Origin: Rhizobium hidalgonense
GTDB lineage: Bacteria; Pseudomonadota; Alphaproteobacteria; Rhizobiales; Rhizobiaceae
Direction of reading: 5' to 3'
Length of the DNA stretch: 64,000 bases
NCBI RefSeq assembly: GCF_002914525.1
Contig: NZ_LODW01000053.1
Span: 1 to 64,000 of the forward strand
Position numbers and translations under genes: made by a program. Below, in pieces: positions 42,850 through 50,835 of this stretch (the first letter of the stretch is position 1; each line of letters opens with the position of its first letter). The notes beneath the pieces are model-generated. The model saw nothing but the letters and a program-made list of their open reading frames with translations, did not search any database and was not told where the DNA came from.

Positions 42850-44283
42850 TCATGATCTCCGGCTGCGGGAGCTTCGGGGTTTGGGCTTTGCGGCCGGGGC
42901 GGCGGCAGAGCGGGCTCTGACTGCGGAGAGAAAGGCGGCATAGCTCCAGGTCAGATTCCGGACGCTTTTCTCGTAGCCGACGGTACCATCGAACTGTTCG
43001 CTCAGCTCGTAGTGATCGCTGTGATAGACGATGGCGCGCAGCATGACGTCAGATGAAGCCCGCAGGGCAGCCGACGCTTCGGCGGTGCTGTTGGATGCGC
43101 CAAGTCCCAGTTCCGCGAAGAAGGGTTCGGAGAACTGATCGAGGGGGATGGCGCCGCTGGCATCGATGGCATTGGCAAGCCGATATTGAAACTCGGCGAA
43201 GTTGGCGGTGCACAGAGCCCAGGGATGCCCGCCGACCACCGGAGCCGCCACATCGCCATCGTAGTGATCGCCTGGATAGCGCCCGAAGAGCGGTCCGAGC
43301 CCCTTGGCCGCGTCGGCGCCATTGACCGGGAAATAGTTCGAAGACGAAGGATCGGCCCACTGGCGCCGCAGGATGGCCGCCGTTGCCAGAAGCTTGGTAT
43401 CGGCCGCTTCGATCCCGCCATAGCAGACCGAGGAGACGATATCGATGTTCGCGTCATAACCGGCTTGCTCCGCGGCGGCATCCAGAATGCTAACATAGAG
43501 CTGCCCGTTCCAGTGGGTGGCCAGTTGGCTTTCCAGCCAGGATATGGCATCGGCCACCCCGGCAGGCACCGCAATACCGATCGTGTTCGTGGAAATTTCC
43601 CGGAAAAAGCGCAGCTGTACGGCTCTTGCAAAAAACGAATAGCCTTCATATTCCTCCCAGAGATTTGTGGTCTTGTTCTGGTAAACGTCGAGAAGGTAAG
43701 AGAGGTTGGTCTCGACCAATTGTTTGGCGATCGTCTGCGTGGCGTCATCCAGCTGATCGAACAAGGTCATGATCGCAATCGACTGAATGGCCGGCCCGTC
43801 ATTCTGCTCCGACCACGGACGAACCTCGCCGCTTATGGTGAAGCAGGCGTGGCCAAGTGTGACGGTCGGGGAATTCTTCGCATTCGCCTGGCAGAGCGCG
43901 GCGAAGTTCACATAGTCGACCAGGCTCGGCAAAACCCCGCCCGGAACCGGCAGCAAGCCGGCAAGCGCGATCTCGATGGCCGTAATCGCCCCGTCGCGGA
44001 CCCAGTTGAAAACATAGTCCTGGTCGACACCTGGCGTGTTCGCTGGATAGGAGGGTGCAGCGATGACGCAGCCGGGGGCGGAGAAGACGCCGGGCGATGC
44101 CGGATTCTCAATGACATAGCCATCGCTGGTGATGTTGCGCATCATCAGAAGAGAAAAATAGCGCGACAATGCGACCAGATCGGTCTGCGCGAAGGCAGGC
44201 CGCGGTTTGACTGTCGGCGCATTGGCGCCGATATGGGTCGGGTTCGCACCCGACATTGACTGACTCCAAAGCGCAACGGTCAT
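42850..44283 (-). CDS. GH15 glucoamylase-like glycoside hydrolase
   Basis: About 477 residues from ATG 44283. It resembles the compact fungal-type GH15 catalytic domain: TPGVDQDYVFNWVRDGA, RPWSEQNDGPAIQS, the general acid region NLWEEYEGYSFF and the general base region LSEQFDGTVGYEKS, plus GGHPWALCTANFAEFQ. GH15 enzymes release beta-glucose from non-reducing ends of alpha-glucans. No signal peptide is evident, so a cytoplasmic alpha-glucoside substrate is likely unless export is by another route. A basic proline-rich tail (AKPKPRSSRSRRS) ends the protein. The start region is duplicated. Confidence 0.88.
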   Translation of the reverse strand: MTVALWSQSMSGANPTHIGANAPTVKPRPAFAQTDLVALSRYFSLLMMRNITSDGYVIENPASPGVFSAPGCVIAAPSYPANTPGVDQDYVFNWVRDGAITAIEIALAGLLPVPGGVLPSLVDYVNFAALCQANAKNSPTVTLGHACFTISGEVRPWSEQNDGPAIQSIAIMTLFDQLDDATQTIAKQLVETNLSYLLDVYQNKTTNLWEEYEGYSFFARAVQLRFFREISTNTIGIAVPAGVADAISWLESQLATHWNGQLYVSILDAAAEQAGYDANIDIVSSVCYGGIEAADTKLLATAAILRRQWADPSSSNYFPVNGADAAKGLGPLFGRYPGDHYDGDVAAPVVGGHPWALCTANFAEFQYRLANAIDASGAIPLDQFSEPFFAELGLGASNSTAEASAALRASSDVMLRAIVYHSDHYELSEQFDGTVGYEKSVRNLTWSYAAFLSAVRARSAAAPAAKPKPRSSRSRRS

Positions 44284-44296
44284 TGACTGACTCCAA
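44254..44296 (-). repeat. Tandem duplication of the glucoamylase translation start
   Basis: On the minus strand the 16-base unit TTGGAGTCAGTCAATG occurs at 44296-44281 and again at 44269-44254, 27 bases apart and in frame. Each copy has GGAG seven bases before an ATG, so translation could begin at 44283 or 44256 to give proteins differing by nine residues. Confidence 0.8.
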
Positions 44297-44494
44297 GATA
44301 GATTGAGACTTGCCGGGACCAGATCGAGAAATATTCCGGGCCTGGATGGGAGAAATATTGCGGCCGAATGGGCGTTGAGAGTGAACACAAGCTCTGCGGC
44401 GACGAGGGGTAAGGTGGCTGGCCACCCGCCGCGCCCTGCCTTCGCTGTCGCTGAACGTTTAACTAGAAAGATCGTCGACTATCTGCTTTTTATC

Positions 44495-44521
44495 AATCTA
44501 AACGTGTTTATCTCAGGTCAA
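44495..44521 (-). promoter_or_regulatory. Weak promoter candidate for the sugar-oxidation cluster
   Basis: Minus-strand TTGACC (44521-44516) and TAGATT (44500-44495) with a 15-base spacer, in the AT-rich gap between the XRE gene and the glucoamylase gene. The spacing is short, so support is modest. No lux-box inverted repeat was found here. Confidence 0.25.
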
Positions 44522-44547
44522 AAAATCTCAGAGAATTGCGCCTGGCG

Positions 44548-44892
44548 TTACGGGTGCTCCGGCGGGATGGCTTCGACCAGCCCGACGAGATTGGACCGTG
44601 TTGCCGCAGACCGGTTGCGCAACGCCAGTACCATTTGCAATTCCGCGGCGGAGATCGCGCTGTTCCGATGCCAGTCCATCGTACCTCGCCCGAGCAGCAG
44701 CCAGTCGAGGGAGACATCCAGCAGGTCGGCGAGCGCGCAGGCGCTTTCCAGCGAGGTATGACCGCCATTCTGCCAGCGTGAGACGGCGGCGACGGACACG
44801 TCCAGTTCGGCCGCCAGGGCGTGAACTTTCCGGAACTTGCCGCGGGATATCGCCTCTCGAATGCGTTTGCCGCGTGCCATGTCGTGGGTCAT
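44548..44892 (-). CDS. XRE-family DNA-binding regulator
   Basis: About 114 residues; start at 44892 behind GGGAGGATTCTTG. The helix-turn-helix is in VHALAAELDVSVAAVSRWQNGGHTSLESACALADLLDVSLDWLLLGRG, a Cro/CI-type domain. It is divergent from luxI and directly upstream of the glucoamylase gene on the same strand, so it may regulate either or both. No ligand domain is present. Confidence 0.82.
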   Translation of the reverse strand: MTHDMARGKRIREAISRGKFRKVHALAAELDVSVAAVSRWQNGGHTSLESACALADLLDVSLDWLLLGRGTMDWHRNSAISAAELQMVLALRNRSAATRSNLVGLVEAIPPEHP

Positions 44893-45070
44893 CAAGAATC
44901 CTCCCGTCGTTGCGTTCAAATTGGCAATTACCAAGAGCTTTCGATCGCCGAATATCAGAAACTTCTTATGCAAGGGATGGCAAAGCCAAGCACCAGTCAA
45001 CCTAGTGAAATATCCAGATTGCTGGGGATCGGCCTCCTGTTGAAACGTCAGCGCGTCAGGAGGAACGGAT

Positions 45071-45724
45071 ATGTTGCGGATACTCACCAAAGACATGCTC
45101 GAGACCGATCGACGGGCTTTCGACGAGATGTTTCGAGCACGCGCCACTGTTTTTCGCGATCGGCTGGGATGGCAGGTCGATGTCAGGGACCAGTGCGAAA
45201 GGGACCGGTACGACGAGACGGAAGACCCCGTCTACCTCGTCACGCAACGGCCTTCCGGCACACTGACGGGCTCGCTGCGCCTGCTGCCGACCACGGGGGC
45301 GACGATGCTTAAAAGCGAGTTCCGGAATTTCTTTGATCAGCCGATCGACGTCGATAGCCCGACATGCTGGGAATGTACCCGCTTTTGCCTTCATCCGCTT
45401 GTCCAAGACGCCGATCAATATTCGTCGCGCACGGTCGCGACCGAACTGCTCTCGGGGCTTTGCGACCTGGCGCTCGACACCGGTATCGAAAGCGTCGTCG
45501 GCGTTTATGACGCCGCGATGATCGGCGTCTATCGCCGGATCGGCTGGAGACCGACGCCGCTCGCCCGATCGAGGCCCGAGATCGGCAATCTGTATGTCGG
45601 TTTATGGGACGTGACGGCAGACAACAGCAGGACGCTTCAGGCCAACCTGTCCCGACTTCTGGAGAAGGCGTCCCCCTCTGCCGCGGCAACGGTCATCGGC
45701 GAAGGAGATGGCGGCATGCGGTGA
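45071..45724 (+). CDS. LuxI-family acyl-homoserine-lactone synthase
   Basis: A 217-residue LuxI homologue with conserved residues: RARATVFRDRLGWQVDVRDQCERDRYD at the start, GSLRLLPTTG, and CWECTRFCLHP with the Glu and Arg of the active site. It makes an acyl-homoserine lactone from S-adenosylmethionine and an acyl carrier or CoA thioester. The start has GTCAGGAGG. It does not obviously match cinI, rhiI or raiI by eye, so no symbol is given. A terminator separates it from luxR. Confidence 0.93.
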   Translation: MLRILTKDMLETDRRAFDEMFRARATVFRDRLGWQVDVRDQCERDRYDETEDPVYLVTQRPSGTLTGSLRLLPTTGATMLKSEFRNFFDQPIDVDSPTCWECTRFCLHPLVQDADQYSSRTVATELLSGLCDLALDTGIESVVGVYDAAMIGVYRRIGWRPTPLARSRPEIGNLYVGLWDVTADNSRTLQANLSRLLEKASPSAAATVIGEGDGGMR

Positions 45725-45783
45725 ACGCAGCAGCAGCCCGCCTGACCACCATCCCGGCAGTCTGAGCATGAAAGCGGTTATCC

Positions 45784-45825
45784 CTCGGCGGTCGGCTATG
45801 CCGCGCCGAGCCTTAACGTTTTTTT
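45784..45825 (+). terminator. Rho-independent terminator after luxI
   Basis: CTCGGCG (45784-45790) pairs with CGCCGAG (45804-45810), with a further inner CGG/CCG pair and loop, followed within ten bases by seven T residues (45819-45825). It implies that luxI and luxR are mainly separate transcripts. Confidence 0.65.
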
Positions 45826-45894
45826 CACGTCATGCCCGGAACAGGCTATTATCAGCAGTCGCTAAATGATACCAATGAGAGCAGTAAATGAACC

Positions 45895-46638
45895 GTGCAA
45901 CCGCGAGTCCATCTCATGCTGAGCAGTTCTCGTTTTTTCGACTGTCTGGACCGGATCTCCGCATCGCCGACATTGCAGGAACTGGAAACAACACTGGATG
46001 AAGTCCGCCATATTTATGCGATATCGCATATGGTTCTGCATGTGACCCGTTCGGCAACGGCAGCCAACAATCCCTTGCTGATGCTGACCTATCCGCCCGA
46101 ATGGGTGAAACAATATATTGCCCGGGATTACTTCAGCATCGACCCCGTCGTGCGGCTCGGCCGGTGCGGCTTTCTGCCGGTGGAATGGTCCGCATCAAAA
46201 TGGGATTCAGGCCGGGCATGCGGCTTCTTCAAGGAGGCGATGGCCTTCGGCATCGGCCGACAGGGCGTTACACTGCCGGTACGAGGACCTCAAGGCGAGC
46301 GCTCGCTGTTTACGGTCACATCCACTCACCCGGATTCCTACTGGCGACAGTTCCGCATGGACAGCATGCGCGACCTGCAGTTTCTCGCCCATCATCTTCA
46401 TGACCGGGCCATGGTTCTGTCGGGACTGAGGGAGATTGCGGATTTTCCGCAATTGTCGCGGCGCGAGCTGCAGTGTTTGCAGATGACCGCCAATGGCCTC
46501 CTGGCAAAGCAGATTTGCGCCCGGTTGTGCATTTCGGTGAGCGCGGTGCAGCTCTATCTCGCCTCGGCGCGCCGCAAGCTGACCGTCGCCACGACGAGTG
46601 AAGCGGTCGCCAAGGCGACGGCGCTGGAGTTGATATAA
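45895..46638 (+). CDS. LuxR-family quorum-sensing regulator
   Basis: A 247-residue LuxR homologue. The autoinducer domain has the conserved Trp/Tyr/Asp/Pro pattern in YPPEWVKQYIARDYFSIDPVV, then VEWSASKWD and GIGRQGVTLPVRG. The C-terminal GerE-type HTH is LSRRELQCLQMTANGLLAKQICARLCISVSAVQLYLASARRKL; the usual TVKxH position reads AVQLYL, so DNA preference may differ. The start is a GTG at 45895; an ATG at 45916 is possible. Partner of the upstream luxI. Confidence 0.92.
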   Translation: MQPRVHLMLSSSRFFDCLDRISASPTLQELETTLDEVRHIYAISHMVLHVTRSATAANNPLLMLTYPPEWVKQYIARDYFSIDPVVRLGRCGFLPVEWSASKWDSGRACGFFKEAMAFGIGRQGVTLPVRGPQGERSLFTVTSTHPDSYWRQFRMDSMRDLQFLAHHLHDRAMVLSGLREIADFPQLSRRELQCLQMTANGLLAKQICARLCISVSAVQLYLASARRKLTVATTSEAVAKATALELI

Positions 46639-46653
46639 GTTTGTGGTCGCGTT

Positions 46654-47118
46654 TCACCGCCTGCCTCGGGTGCGCGTCGCCAGAACATTGCGGATCGAGA
46701 AGCTGGAATGAATCCTGAGGACGCCCGGCAGGGTCGATAATATTTCCTTGTGGATGCGCTCGAACTCGCCCGGACTGGCCACCTCCACGCGCAGGAGATA
46801 GTCGGAACCGCCCGTCATCAGAAAACATTCGCGGAGCTCGGGATGCCGGCGGACCGCCGCTTCGAAGCGATCGAGATGGTCCTCCGTCTGTCGCTCGAGC
46901 GTGATGTTGATGATCACGGCGATCATCTCGTCCGCATTGCCGGCGTCCACCAGCGCCGTATAGCCGCGGATCACTCCCGATTTTTCCATGATCTTGATGC
47001 GCCTGAGGCAGGCGGAGGGCGACAGGCCGATCTCGGCGGCGAGCTTGGCATTGCTCATGCGCGCATCGAGGCGCAGCAGCCTCAGTATATTGCGATCGAT
47101 CGTATCGAGAGCGGTCAT
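46654..47118 (-). CDS. Lrp/AsnC-family regulator of the D-alanine genes
   Basis: A 154-residue Lrp-type regulator: N-terminal HTH (LDTIDRNILRLLRLDARMSNAKLAAEIGLSPSACLRRIKIMEKSGVI) and C-terminal RAM effector domain (ECFLMTGGSDYLLRVEVASPGEF). It is divergent from alr-dadA and fits the DadR role of activating D/L-alanine catabolism. Its last codons form the right-hand copy of the direct repeat flanking the accessory block. Confidence 0.9.
   Translation of the reverse strand: MTALDTIDRNILRLLRLDARMSNAKLAAEIGLSPSACLRRIKIMEKSGVIRGYTALVDAGNADEMIAVIINITLERQTEDHLDRFEAAVRRHPELRECFLMTGGSDYLLRVEVASPGEFERIHKEILSTLPGVLRIHSSFSIRNVLATRTRGRR
46673..46698. repeat. Right copy of the 26-bp direct repeat
   Basis: Lies inside the final codons of the intact lrp gene and matches 34331-34356 at 25 of 26 positions. 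Confidence 0.65.
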
Positions 47119-47139
47119 GATGGATCATTCTAAATCTTC

Positions 47140-47177
47140 AATTATTGTGCGGATATTAGGTAAATCATGCAATAATT
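47140..47177. promoter_or_regulatory. AT-rich inverted repeat in the lrp/alr divergent region
   Basis: AATTATTG (47140-47147) and CAATAATT (47170-47177), perfect 8-bp arms with centres about three helical turns apart. This fits an Lrp-family operator controlling both directions. Confidence 0.5.
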
Positions 47178-47242
47178 AGCTGCTGAATGATAGGCAATTT
47201 CGCTCGTTGTTTCATAAACTTTCTCGAGATCGAGGGATGGAT

Positions 47243-48376
47243 ATGGACAGCGATATTTTGGTTTCCCGGACACGCACCATCACGACCGCGCAGGGCGCCA
47301 CCGGCTATCTGAGAATCGATCTTGCCGCGCTCGGCCGCAACTACCGCAAGCTCGTATCGATGCTGACGCCGGTCCGCGCGGGGGCCGTCGTCAAGGCAGA
47401 CGCCTACGGCCTCGGCGCCGAGCGGGTCGCCTCAACGCTCTACGGTGAAGGCTGCCGGCATTTCTTCGTCGCCCAGTTCGTCGAGGCCGTCAGGCTGCGG
47501 CCGACCCTTGCGAACGACGCCCAGATTTTCGTGCTGAACGGCTTGCAGCCGGGCAATGAGATCGCCTGCGCCGAGAGGGGCATCGTCCCGGTTCTCAACT
47601 CGCTGGCCCAGTGGCGGCAGTGGTCGGCGACGGCGCGCATGCTGAAGCGCTGCCTGCCTGCCGTCCTGCAATTCGACACCGGCATGTCGCGGCTCGGCTT
47701 TCCCCGGGAAGAACGAGCCGAACTGGCGGCAGCGCTTGGCGACGGCAGCAATGTCGAAATACTGTTCATCATGAGCCATCTGGCCTCGGCCGACGATATG
47801 GAGAGCGACCAGAACGGCGAGCAATGTGCCGAAATGTCCTGCATCGCCGACGAGTTCCCGGGCTTCGACCTGTCCTTCGCCAATTCCGGAGCGGTCTTTC
47901 TCGGCGACGCCTATCACGGCGTGCTTGCCCGCCCCGGCATCGCGCTTTACGGCGGTGCGCCGAACGCCGGCGCGAACAACCCGATGGAGCCGGTCGTCAG
48001 CCTCACCGTCGCCGTCGTGCAGACCCGCACCGTGCCGGCAGGCACGAAAGTCGGCTATGGCGGCGCGTATGTCACGCAGCGAGAAATGCGTCTCGCGACG
48101 ATCGCCGCAGGCTATGCCGACGGTCTGCCCAGATCGCTCGGCGACCGTGGCGCCGTCTATTTCAACGGCACCCGGCTGCCGATCGTCGGCCGCGTCTCGA
48201 TGGACAGCGTGACCGTCGACGTGTCGGCGCTACCCGAAGGCGCCCTGACGCTGGGTAGTCTGGTCGAAGTGCTCGGCCCCAGCCAGACGCTCGAGGACAT
48301 CGCCCGCGATGCCGGCACCATATCTTACGAAATCCTAACCGGTCTGGGCGATCGTTACGACAGGCAATATCGCTGA
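47243..48376 (+). CDS. alr: Alanine racemase, catabolic type
   Basis: About 377 residues. The PLP lysine is in [11 protein letters not shown]; the C-terminal catalytic Tyr region is [11 protein letters not shown] and the domain ends with [12 protein letters not shown]. It interconverts L- and D-alanine. It is paired with dadA 31 bases downstream and an Lrp regulator upstream, so it serves L-alanine breakdown (DadX role) rather than only wall synthesis. The start at 47243 is set by GAGGG six bases upstream; another ATG sits at 47237. Confidence 0.92.
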   Translation: MDSDILVSRTRTITTAQGATGYLRIDLAALGRNYRKLVSMLTPVRAGAVVKADAYGLGAERVASTLYGEGCRHFFVAQFVEAVRLRPTLANDAQIFVLNGLQPGNEIACAERGIVPVLNSLAQWRQWSATARMLKRCLPAVLQFDTGMSRLGFPREERAELAAALGDGSNVEILFIMSHLASADDMESDQNGEQCAEMSCIADEFPGFDLSFANSGAVFLGDAYHGVLARPGIALYGGAPNAGANNPMEPVVSLTVAVVQTRTVPAGTKVGYGGAYVTQREMRLATIAAGYADGLPRSLGDRGAVYFNGTRLPIVGRVSMDSVTVDVSALPEGALTLGSLVEVLGPSQTLEDIARDAGTISYEILTGLGDRYDRQYR

Positions 48377-48407
48377 GAAGCCCCGCGGCTCCATCATTGG
48401 GAAGATC

Positions 48408-49664
48408 ATGAAAGTCATTGTTCTGGGGGCCGGTATCGTCGGCGTCACATCCGCCTATCAGTTGGCCAAATCAGGTCATGAGGTCACGGTCGTCGACCGG
48501 CAGAAAGGCCCGGCGCTGGAAACGAGCTTTGCCAATGCGGGCGAAGTCTCCTTCGGCTATTGCTCGCCATGGGCAGCGCCCGGCATCCCTGCCAAGGCGA
48601 TGAAGTGGCTGTTCATGAAACATGCGCCGCTCATCCTCCGCCCGAAGCTCGACATGGCTATGCTCTCCTGGATGACGAGGATGTTGTCGAACTGCACCTC
48701 CGAGCGTTATGCGATCAACAAGAGCCGCATGCTGCGTCTTGCCGATTACAGCCGCATCGCGCTGGCCGATCTTCGCGCCGAGACCGGCATCGCCTATGAC
48801 GAACGCATGCAGGGAACGCTGCAGCTGTTCCGCACGCAGCAGCAGCTCGAGGCCTCTGCCAAGGACGTCAAGGCGCTGGCGGCCGACGGTATTCCCTATG
48901 AGGTGCTGGATCGGGACGGCTGCATCCGCTTCGAGCCGGCATTGAAGCACGTGCGCGACAAGATCGTCGGCGGTTTGCTGACGCCGAAGGACGAAACCGG
49001 CGACTGCTTCAAGTTCACCAATGCGCTGGCCGCCAAAGCCGAGGCGCTCGGCGTCCGCTTCGCCTATGGCACGACGATCAAGGCGCTGGATGTCGAGGCC
49101 GGCCGCGTGCGCGGCGTCATCACCGATCGCGAGCGCGAGCGGATGAGCGCGGAGGCTGTGGTTGTTGCGCTCGGCAGCTATTCGCCGCTGCTGCTCAGGC
49201 CGTTCGGGATCAAATTGCCGGTCTATCCTGTAAAGGGCTATTCGCTCACCATCCCGATCACTGATGCGTCGCGCGCACCGGAATCGACCGTCATGGACGA
49301 AACCTACAAGATCGCAATCACCCGGCTCGGCGACCGCATCCGCGTCGGCGGCATGGCTGAAATCTCGGGCTATACCAACGATCTGGGGTTCGCCCGCCGC
49401 AGCACGCTGGAACATTCGGTCACCGATCTCTTCCCCGGCGGCGACGTTTCTAAGGCGTCCTTCTGGTCCGGCCTGCGCCCGATGACGCCGGACGGTACGC
49501 CGGTGATCGGTCCGACGAAGATCACCGGCCTCTTCCTCAACACCGGCCACGGCACGCTCGGCTGGACGATGAGCACCGGTTCGGCGCGGTTGATCAGCGA
49601 TCTGGTCGGTGGTCGCACGCCTGAAATCGACGCGCGGGATCTCGCAATCAATCGATACCGCTGA
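48408..49664 (+). CDS. dadA: D-amino-acid dehydrogenase small subunit
   Basis: A 418-residue FAD enzyme. FAD motif [31 protein letters not shown] at the N-terminus; the C-terminal region has [34 protein letters not shown] and [16 protein letters not shown], all typical of DadA. It oxidises D-alanine to pyruvate and ammonia, feeding electrons to the respiratory chain. It forms an operon with the racemase gene. Confidence 0.94.
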   Translation: MKVIVLGAGIVGVTSAYQLAKSGHEVTVVDRQKGPALETSFANAGEVSFGYCSPWAAPGIPAKAMKWLFMKHAPLILRPKLDMAMLSWMTRMLSNCTSERYAINKSRMLRLADYSRIALADLRAETGIAYDERMQGTLQLFRTQQQLEASAKDVKALAADGIPYEVLDRDGCIRFEPALKHVRDKIVGGLLTPKDETGDCFKFTNALAAKAEALGVRFAYGTTIKALDVEAGRVRGVITDRERERMSAEAVVVALGSYSPLLLRPFGIKLPVYPVKGYSLTIPITDASRAPESTVMDETYKIAITRLGDRIRVGGMAEISGYTNDLGFARRSTLEHSVTDLFPGGDVSKASFWSGLRPMTPDGTPVIGPTKITGLFLNTGHGTLGWTMSTGSARLISDLVGGRTPEIDARDLAINRYR

Positions 49665-49746
49665 AACCTCGTCAGACGACGCAAAATGCAAAAAATGTTT
49701 TGCGACAATCGCTTATCGCCGATGGGTGTTGTTTTCGAGGTCATGA

Positions 49747-50766
49747 ATGTCCGGTCTTTCCCAAATGCCCGCCAATGGCAGCTCCCTCCACGATCCCGCG
49801 AGGAAACGCCCGTTGTTTTGGGAGACGGCCTTCAGCGGCAGCGATCCGGACGCACTCTCGGAAATATGGTCGACGCCGAATTCCCCGATCAAGGCCGCGG
49901 CGCAAGCCGACGCGCCGATCGCCTACCGCTGCAATTTCGTCTCGACCGAAGAGCTGGCCATCGCCGACTGCGCCTACGATGGCACGATCTCGATCAGGCG
50001 GGAGGCACCCAATGGCAAGCTGATCATATTCCTGCCGCTGGAGGGGAACGCCGTCTTCGATGCGGGCAAGGAGCAGTTCCATTCGGTTCCGGGCTGCGGC
50101 ACCATTCTCGGGGCAGGGCGCGCATCCGGTGCCCGCCTGTTCGGCCGGCGCCGGCATCTCGGCCTGTTCGTCGACCAGGCGAGGATCAACAGACAGCTGG
50201 GGCATATGTTCGAGCGGACGATCGGCGGTGACACCGATTTCCATCCGACGATCGATCTGACGACCGGTTCGGGGCTTGTGTTGGAGCAACTCGCGGTGAA
50301 TCTCTATCGCGGGCTTAGCGGCGATGGGCCGCTGCAGCAGTCGCCTCTCGCTCTGAACGCGCTTTGCGACGCGATGATCTACCTGCTTCTGGAAACATGT
50401 CCCCATCGCTATTCGGAGGCACTTGCGGCCCCCGCTTCGGCGCCGGCTCCTCGCCACGTGAAATGGGCGATCGACTTCATGCGGGAACACATGGCCGAGC
50501 CGATTTCGCTGAGCGACATTGCGACCGCAGCCAAGGTCAGCGTCCGAACCTTGCAACAGGGTTTCCGGCAGTTCAGGAATACCACGCCGATCGCCTACCT
50601 GCATGAACTCCGGATGCTTGCCGCCCATCGCGATTTGCGCGAATCCGGCACGCGCCAAGCCGTCGCCGACATCGCGCTCAGATGGGGATTTACCCATCTC
50701 GGGCGATTTTCAGCCGAGTACCGGAAGCGTTTCGGTCAACTGCCGTCACAGGCCTTGAAGCGCTGA
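49747..50766 (+). CDS. AraC-family transcriptional regulator
   Basis: A 339-residue regulator. The N-terminal half (about 60-210) resembles the AraC-binding-like domain of OruR/FeaR-type proteins; the C-terminal double HTH is KWAIDFMREHMAEPISLSDIATAAKVSVRTLQQGFRQFRNTTPIAYLHELRM and ALRWGFTHLGRFSAEYRKRFGQLPSQAL. It lies between dadA and an omega-aminotransferase gene; its target is not evident. Confidence 0.9.
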   Translation: MSGLSQMPANGSSLHDPARKRPLFWETAFSGSDPDALSEIWSTPNSPIKAAAQADAPIAYRCNFVSTEELAIADCAYDGTISIRREAPNGKLIIFLPLEGNAVFDAGKEQFHSVPGCGTILGAGRASGARLFGRRRHLGLFVDQARINRQLGHMFERTIGGDTDFHPTIDLTTGSGLVLEQLAVNLYRGLSGDGPLQQSPLALNALCDAMIYLLLETCPHRYSEALAAPASAPAPRHVKWAIDFMREHMAEPISLSDIATAAKVSVRTLQQGFRQFRNTTPIAYLHELRMLAAHRDLRESGTRQAVADIALRWGFTHLGRFSAEYRKRFGQLPSQALKR

Positions 50767-50835
50767 ACGCCATGCCGGCGGCCGGGTGGTTCCGTCGGTG
50801 ATTCAAATCGCCGACGATACGCGCCGAATGCAGGT

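Noticed and set aside
44893..45070. A lux box upstream of luxI
   Set aside because: The region has small inverted pieces such as TTCG...CGAA, but nothing with the 18-20-base symmetry of a lux box.
34312..46698. The block as an integrative element with its own integrase
   Set aside because: No integrase, excisionase, transposase or relaxase gene is present between the repeats; only the repeat evidence remains.
48471..49691. A 406-codon frame antisense to dadA
   Set aside because: A shadow of the dadA coding frame with no recognisable protein features.
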